A DNA stretch of 64,000 nucleotides, from the NCBI GenBank assembly GCA_027492035.1, contig JAOZFT010000004.1, positions 349,249-413,248 of the forward strand. Reading direction: 5' to 3'. The DNA is from Thermoproteota archaeon (GTDB lineage: Archaea; Korarchaeota; JAOZGF01; JAOZFZ01). Below, in pieces: positions 59,674 to 64,000 of this stretch; the first letter of the stretch is position 1; every line of letters starts with the position of its first letter. A program made the position numbers and the translations under genes. Below the pieces are notes generated by a model, which was not told the DNA's origin, did not search any database, and worked only from the letters and a program-made list of their open reading frames with translations.

Positions 59674-59982
59674 TCAGGATAGCTCTATTTCGACCTTAAC
59701 CTCAGCAGGTATTTGTATTCTTATTATTTGCCTTAAAGTTCTTTGTTCAGCGTCAATATCTATTATTCTTTTATGGATTCTTAATTCCCATTTATCCCAA
59801 GTATCTGTGCCTTCTCCACAAGGAGTTTTCCTTGTGACAATCTTCATTTTCTTTGTTGGTAAAGGAATGGGGCCTCTTATATGGGCCCCTGTTTTTTTAG
59901 CTATTTCTTTAATTTTCCTGCAAACCTCATCTAATTTCCTATGGTCTATACTTGCCAGTTTTATCCTTGCTTTGTTCACCAT
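59674..59982 (-). CDS. rps10: 30S ribosomal protein S10
   Basis: 102 residues. ARIKLASIDHRKLDEVCRKI, KTGAHIRGPIPLPTKKMKIV and the C-terminal LRIHKRIIDIDAEQRTLRQI are the archaeal S10 landmarks. It follows EF-1alpha by 16 nt, the standard archaeal order, and is followed 4 nt later by the tRNA-Ser gene. Confidence 0.96.
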   Translation of the reverse strand: MVNKARIKLASIDHRKLDEVCRKIKEIAKKTGAHIRGPIPLPTKKMKIVTRKTPCGEGTDTWDKWELRIHKRIIDIDAEQRTLRQIIRIQIPAEVKVEIELS

Positions 59983-59998
59983 TACTTTTTCTCTCTCC

Positions 59999-61261
59999 TT
60001 ACTTCTCCTTTGGTACGAAGTCTACAACTACTCCTGCGGCTATGGTTTTACCCATATCCCTTATTGCAAACCTTCCTAATGCAGGGATGAAACTGTATTT
60101 CTCTAAGCATATTGGTTGAACGGGTACAAACTTAACAACAGCTATATCCCCTGTTTTAAGGTACTTCGGGTTCTCTTCAACCACTGCCCCAGTTTTTGGG
60201 TCTAGTTTTTGCATTAATTTATCAAATTTGCATGCTGCATGAGCTGTATGGGCATGTAAAACTGGAGTGTATCCTTCAGCTATTGCTGTAGGGTGGCTTA
60301 AAATAGCTATTCTACCTGTAAACTCACTTACTACTTGAGGAGGAGTATCTAAGTGCCCTGCTACGTCACCCCTCTTTAGTTTCTTTATTGATACTCCTTT
60401 GACGTTGAAGCCTATGTTGTCTCCAGGTTCAGCTTTCTCCAGTCTTTCGTGGTGCATTTCAATTGATTTCACTTCACCTACTTCATCGATTGGTTTAAAA
60501 ACTATTTTGTCTCCAGGTTTGAGTATCCCTGACTCAACCCTCCCCACAGGAACTACTCCAACTCCTCTAATATTGAAAACATCCTGGACAGGTATCCTGA
60601 GAGGCTTATCTGTTGGTTTAGGTGGTAGTTCAAACATGTCCAATGCTTCGAAAAGAGTTGGTCCATCATACCAAGGGGTTTTGTCACTTTTCTTCAGTAA
60701 ATTGTCCCCCATCCATCCTGAAGTTGGGATAAAAGGTATCTTTTTAACATCGAATTTTAACTTTGTAAGCAAGTCTTCAACTTCCTTCTTCACTTCTTCG
60801 TATCTTTCCTTGCTGTAATTCACTGTTGAGTCATCCATTTTATTAATTGTCACAATTAGCTGTTTCACTCCAAGTATCCACAAGAGATATGCATGTTCTC
60901 TTGTTTGAGCCTGTACACCCTCACCTTTCTTGGCAGACACTACTAATATTGCTCCATCTGCTTGCGACGCCCCTGTTATCATATTTTTTACAAAGTCTCT
61001 ATGTCCCGGTGCATCTATTACTGTAATATAATACTTCTTTGTTTCTATTTTTTCATGAAATAAATCAATTGTTAACCCCCTCTCTCTTTCTTCTTTTAAC
61101 CTATCCATTAACCACGCAAATTTGAACGTTCCTGCTTCTTCAGGTATGTCTCTGTCACTGAATTTGCCTAATTCATAGAATAACCTTCCAAGTGTGGTGC
61201 TTTTTCCGTGATCCACATGCCCTACGAAAATAATATTCAAGTGTGGTTTTTTAGCTGACAT
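59999..61261 (-). CDS. tuf: Elongation factor 1-alpha (aEF1A)
   Basis: 420 residues. GTPase motifs GHVDHGKSTTLGRL, DAPGHRDFVKNM and NKMDDST, then beta-barrel domains 2 and 3 with VGRVESGILKPGD and GRFAIRDMGKTIAAGVV. It brings aminoacyl-tRNA to the A site. Its 175-nt upstream gap suggests a separate promoter from S7/S12. Confidence 0.97.
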   Translation of the reverse strand: MSAKKPHLNIIFVGHVDHGKSTTLGRLFYELGKFSDRDIPEEAGTFKFAWLMDRLKEERERGLTIDLFHEKIETKKYYITVIDAPGHRDFVKNMITGASQADGAILVVSAKKGEGVQAQTREHAYLLWILGVKQLIVTINKMDDSTVNYSKERYEEVKKEVEDLLTKLKFDVKKIPFIPTSGWMGDNLLKKSDKTPWYDGPTLFEALDMFELPPKPTDKPLRIPVQDVFNIRGVGVVPVGRVESGILKPGDKIVFKPIDEVGEVKSIEMHHERLEKAEPGDNIGFNVKGVSIKKLKRGDVAGHLDTPPQVVSEFTGRIAILSHPTAIAEGYTPVLHAHTAHAACKFDKLMQKLDPKTGAVVEENPKYLKTGDIAVVKFVPVQPICLEKYSFIPALGRFAIRDMGKTIAAGVVVDFVPKEK

Positions 61262-61375
61262 ATTTCTCCCTCTTTTCCTCCTTTTTATCCTCTATATCTC
61301 TCCTCTATTTCTTGACACTTCTAAAGGTTACTTTTTTTCTCTTTTTTATTTTTTTCTTTTTCTTTTAAAACTTAA
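61262..61375 (-). promoter_or_regulatory. EF-1alpha promoter and purine-rich leader
   Basis: On the minus strand TTTTAAAA (61363-61370) preceded by ATTAAG looks like a TATA box. The about 75-90 nt that follow are almost pure A and G on the transcribed strand (complement of the T/C run 61327-61367), ending in several GGAGG-like elements before the ATG at 61261. This is a strong, unstructured leader suited to a very highly expressed gene. Confidence 0.45.
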
Positions 61376-61436
61376 TGGTTATTTTTGATTTTCTTTTCAG
61401 GACTTAAATAATTTTCTTGGAAGCATTTTTCCTTGT

Positions 61437-62006
61437 TTATGCTGCAGAGTAGGCCCTCCTTTCTATTTCTGCTTTCTTCTTTACAGCTAAACTTCTTGAA
61501 GGGTCATTGCGGTATGTAGCTATTAAGACGTCAGCTAATATTTCTTCCATGTTTTTTATGTTATTAAAGGTTTCTTTTTTTACAGCTTCAACAATAAACC
61601 TCAAAGCTAAATCTACTCTTCTTAAGGGGGCTACATCTACAGCTTTGTGGTAAACAATTCCTCCATACATTATCCCCGTAACTTCTTCCCTTGGTGCAGC
61701 ATTTTCAACTGCTCTCACGAGTACTTCTATGGGATTTTTTCCTGTTTTCAGGTGCACTATCTCAAAAGCCTTTCTAACTATATTTATTGCCCTTTGTTTT
61801 TTACCTGTCCCTTTTCTTGTCCTCATTAAATTATTTACAAGCCTCTCTACTAATGAAACTTTACTTTTACCGAATCTTTTCGAAGCATGCCTCCCTTTAC
61901 TGTGGGGGATGAAGACAGGTTTTAAACTTATGACATTTTTTAATCCAGGGTCTTTTATTTCTATTCCTTCAAACCCCCATTTACCGAATAATTTTATTTC
62001 TGGCAT
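61437..62006 (-). CDS. rps7: 30S ribosomal protein S7
   Basis: 189 residues from ATG 62006 (PEIKLFGKWGFEGIEIKDPG), 14 nt after the S12 stop; the frame stays open further upstream inside rps12 but that part is not S7. VERLVNNLMRTRKGTGKKQR, NPIEVLVRAVENAAPREE and the C-terminal NDPSRSLAVKKKAEIERRA are typical. It nucleates head assembly of the small subunit. Confidence 0.96.
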   Translation of the reverse strand: MPEIKLFGKWGFEGIEIKDPGLKNVISLKPVFIPHSKGRHASKRFGKSKVSLVERLVNNLMRTRKGTGKKQRAINIVRKAFEIVHLKTGKNPIEVLVRAVENAAPREEVTGIMYGGIVYHKAVDVAPLRRVDLALRFIVEAVKKETFNNIKNMEEILADVLIATYRNDPSRSLAVKKKAEIERRAYSAA

Positions 62007-62020
62007 TTTTCTCTTCTCTT

Positions 62021-62458
62021 TTAACGGAGAGGTTTCTCTTTCTTCCCTAGCCACAGCGCCTTTAAAGAAACACCATTTACTTGTATAACTCTCCATCTAA
62101 CAGTTGGAATGTCTCCTAAAGATCTTCCTTTGCTTCCTCCTATCCCCTCTACCAATACTTCGTCATGTTCCTCTATAAAGTTTAGACCTCCATCAAGGGG
62201 AACATAGGCAGTGATTGTTTTACCATTTTTTATTAATTGGATTTTTACACATTTCCTTATGCTTGAATGTGGCTGCTTGGCTTCAAGCGCAACTTTCTCT
62301 AGTACTATCCCTCTTGCTTGAGGGGCTCCCTCTAGAGGGTCTGTTTTTTCTTTAAGCTTCAAAACCCTTCTTTTATAGCGTGTATCTTTCCATCTGAATT
62401 TTTTTCTCTTCTTAATTAGTTGCCTTGCCCCAAAAATTCCTCTCGGTGTCAAGCCCAT
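62021..62458 (-). CDS. rps12: 30S ribosomal protein S12
   Basis: 145 residues. [39 protein letters not shown] and [18 protein letters not shown] with [20 protein letters not shown] are the S12 landmarks, including the KQPNS-like KQPHSSIRK loop at the decoding centre (His where Asn is common). Follows nusA by 11 nt. Confidence 0.96.
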   Translation of the reverse strand: MGLTPRGIFGARQLIKKRKKFRWKDTRYKRRVLKLKEKTDPLEGAPQARGIVLEKVALEAKQPHSSIRKCVKIQLIKNGKTITAYVPLDGGLNFIEEHDEVLVEGIGGSKGRSLGDIPTVRWRVIQVNGVSLKALWLGKKEKPLR

Positions 62459-62469
62459 TCTTCATCCCC

Positions 62470-62898
62470 CTATGTTATTCTAACATTTTTTACTCCAAAG
62501 TACCTTTTAAGCAGCAGCCTCATTTTCTTTATTTTCCTTCCTTTTTTACCTATAGCTATTCCTTTATCTTCGTAGTTCACTTCCACTATTACCGAATTTG
62601 ACTGGTTCAATTTCCTAATTGCCTTAACTCTTGCGGGGAACAAAATGTTCCTTATAAATTCCTCTATGTTGTCAGAGTATTCATTTATTTCTATGTTTAT
62701 GTTCATTACTTTTTTAAGTTTTCTTATGAGCTTTCCCCCTCTTCCCACTATTTTATATATTTCTCCCTTAGGAACAATCACTATCTCTCTTTGAAACTCG
62801 TCATCCCTTATACAATCCATCACATCTACTCCTGTAATGGAGGAAATTAAGCTGACCTTTTTTATTGTTTCGTTGTTCAAAGAAATTTTCCTATGCAT
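62470..62898 (-). CDS. nusA: NusA-like transcription/RNA-binding protein
   Basis: 142 residues: two KH domains only, with IVGRGGKLIRKLKKVMNINI and GIAIGKKGRKIKKMRLLLKR, as in archaeal NusA; the S1 and N-terminal parts of bacterial NusA are absent. Start is at the rpl30e stop. It presumably binds nascent RNA during transcription of this operon and others. Confidence 0.93.
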   Translation of the reverse strand: MHRKISLNNETIKKVSLISSITGVDVMDCIRDDEFQREIVIVPKGEIYKIVGRGGKLIRKLKKVMNINIEINEYSDNIEEFIRNILFPARVKAIRKLNQSNSVIVEVNYEDKGIAIGKKGRKIKKMRLLLKRYFGVKNVRIT

Positions 62899-63216
62899 TT
62901 ACCCTTCTCCTTTTCCTTCATTAATCTTTAAAATTTCAGATAAGCCTGGGTCGATAACGCCTAAAGTTGAAATTCCATGTTGACGCCCACAATCTCTACC
63001 TAACTCTACATTATTTCCTTTATAAGTGTAAACTTTCGTTCCAGTTAATTTTGAGTAATACTTAACGTCTTCTCTGATTGATTCTGGACAGTTGCTTGCT
63101 AAAATGACAAGCTTCAATTTTCCTTTCTTTAAACTCTCTAAAGTTTTTTTTGCACCTAAAATTATTTTTCCAGTTTCTATTGTTAACCTTAAGTTATCTT
63201 TTAACTCTTTTGACAT
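62899..63216 (-). CDS. rpl30e: 50S ribosomal protein L30e
   Basis: 105 residues of the L7Ae/L30e fold: LRLTIETGKIILGAKKTLES, KLVILASNCPESIREDVKYY (20 residues) and the late LGRDCGRQHGISTLGVIDPG. It binds a K-turn in 23S rRNA. Between rpoA2 (13-nt gap) and nusA as in most archaea. Confidence 0.95.
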   Translation of the reverse strand: MSKELKDNLRLTIETGKIILGAKKTLESLKKGKLKLVILASNCPESIREDVKYYSKLTGTKVYTYKGNNVELGRDCGRQHGISTLGVIDPGLSEILKINEGKGEG

Positions 63217-63229
63217 TTTTTTTCACTCC

Positions 63230-64000
63230 TCAGAAAGCTGCGTATAATTCAACAGCCCCTGTGCCAACCTGTATGGGAACACCTGCTATAACTCTCTCTA
63301 CCACACCAGGTAATTCATCCTCTTCGCCTTTTATAGCCGCCTCTGCCAAGGTCTTTACGGTTATTTCATAACTTGCTCTTGCTAAGAAGCTCCCCTTCTC
63401 TCCGGTAACTCCGTACCTGCCAACTTGTTTAAGGTCCCCTGTAAAGGTTAAAGTGTCAGCTGCTAGCAAAATATGTCTGATGTTTATTTTTATTCCTTGA
63501 TTTTCTAAAACTGACTTTATTTCGTTTATGATAGCTGCTCTAGCCGCCTCTATCCCAAGTTCGTTGTAGATTTCCAATATGTCATTAGTTGTTGTTCTAT
63601 TCCTATCTACTCCTTCCATTTTTAAAACAACTTTTAAGTTTGATCCTTCGGTTTCGATCACATATTCTCCTGCCTTCTCTTTTATTAATGTTTTGGTTAT
63701 TCCTTTGACACCGTAAACTGTTGTGTCTAAAAGTTTTGTGTAGGCTTCTTTAAATTTCCTATATGAATCTATTCCTGATTGTACAATTAACGAATTTCTT
63801 TCTTCTTTAACTTCTCCTTTCATTTTCTTAGAAATCATACTTTTTACTTTTTTCAAGTCTATTCCTTTTTGGTTGATTAACTCCTCTTTCAAGGTTAGAA
63901 CCATTTCTCTACTCAAAGGTTCTATTTCGATTTTCTCTATTATATCCTTTAATGTTAAAGATCTTATCTTCTCTGCTATCTTTAAAGCTTTATCTCGACT
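63230..64000 (-). CDS. rpoA2: RNA polymerase subunit A'' (rpoA2), 3' part; 5' end outside window
   Basis: The frame is open to the right edge of the window (minus strand), so the internal ATG at 63916 is not the start; about 256 codons of the usual 380-400 are seen. EIYNELGIEAARAAIINEIK, IRHILLAADTLTFTGDLKQVG and the terminal RYGVTGEKGSFLARASYE with GVPIQVGTGAVELY are highly conserved in A''. It forms part of the jaw and clamp. It leads rpl30e-nusA-rps12-rps7. Confidence 0.96.
   Translation of the reverse strand, partial: SRDKALKIAEKIRSLTLKDIIEKIEIEPLSREMVLTLKEELINQKGIDLKKVKSMISKKMKGEVKEERNSLIVQSGIDSYRKFKEAYTKLLDTTVYGVKGITKTLIKEKAGEYVIETEGSNLKVVLKMEGVDRNRTTTNDILEIYNELGIEAARAAIINEIKSVLENQGIKINIRHILLAADTLTFTGDLKQVGRYGVTGEKGSFLARASYEITVKTLAEAAIKGEEDELPGVVERVIAGVPIQVGTGAVELYAAF

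Noticed and set aside
1..64000. CRISPR arrays, insertion sequences, integrases, prophage or defence islands
   Set aside because: I saw no regularly spaced repeats, transposase-like or integrase-like proteins, or terminal inverted repeats; the few unknown genes are surface or housekeeping-linked.

Overview
The window is about 64 kb of AT-rich, densely packed archaeal chromosome made almost entirely of information-processing genes. The archaeal assignment rests on rpoD, Rpb7 (RpoE'), Spt4 and Spt5, eIF2-gamma, eIF5B, eIF6, EF-1alpha, a histone, the exosome (Rrp4/Rrp41/Rrp42), RNase P proteins, KEOPS, the proteasome alpha subunit and archaeal-type ribosomal proteins. S25e, found in TACK and Asgard archaea but not in Euryarchaeota, occurs together with FtsZ, a histone and many tRNA introns. 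This points to a deep-branching, FtsZ-bearing member of the TACK group (Bathyarchaeia, Nitrososphaeria-like or Korarchaeia-like) rather than a classical crenarchaeon. I cannot place it more precisely from sequence alone.

Layout. 1-5.9 kb: the 3' part of a large S-layer-like protein, a secreted alpha-toroid/CARDB-DUF11 membrane-anchored protein and a small anchored companion. 5.9-6.3 kb: two intron-containing tRNA-Gly genes. 6.3-10.3 kb (+): nep1, rnp4, rps19e, the PDCD5-like gene, rpl39e, rpl31e, eif6, rpl18a/LX and pfdA; ftsY follows on the opposite strand. 11.3-16.8 kb (+): argF, then ftsZ-secE-spt5-rpl11-rpl1-rpl10-rpl12. 17.3-22.9 kb (+): two surface CARDB proteins running into ABCE1, then a tiny membrane protein. 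22.9-32.8 kb (-): an ECF transporter energy module, then the exosome/proteasome superoperon from rpl15e to pfdB. 33-36 kb (+): the YchF/Ygr210-like GTPase and class I lysS. 35.9-48.1 kb (-): S3Ae, RecJ-like, S15, XTPase, Kae1-Bud32, Sua5; S24e, Spt4, Rpb7, a PIN protein, eIF2-gamma, S6e, eIF5B, Ndk, L24e, S28e and L7Ae, with rps27ae alone on the + strand. 48.4-55.8 kb: an ICMT-like membrane methyltransferase, tRNA-Leu, rpoD, gltX, type II GAPDH, a cyclophilin-like protein, S25e, an unrecognised coiled-coil protein, the histone and a HIT protein. 55.8-64 kb (-): a shortened S10-type cluster (L3-L4-L23-L2-S19 with archease), tRNA-Ser, S10, EF-1alpha, S7, S12, NusA, L30e and the 3' part of rpoA2.

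How the genes work together. Most encode ribosome structure and assembly (Nep1, SBDS, Brix, eIF6), translation initiation and elongation, recycling (ABCE1), RNA decay (exosome) and tRNA maturation (three RNase P proteins plus L7Ae, archease, and Sua5/Kae1-Bud32/Pcc1 for t6A). The most unusual feature is the tRNA set. All five tRNA genes are interrupted, four of them at non-canonical sites in the D arm, anticodon stem or T loop, and three carry two or more arms' worth of processing sites. Several conserved archaeal gene strings are locally rearranged: ftsY and rps27ae are flipped, rpoP is missing from its usual slot, and the S10 cluster stops after S19. The other unfamiliar material is the membrane-anchored surface proteins and one coiled-coil protein next to S25e.
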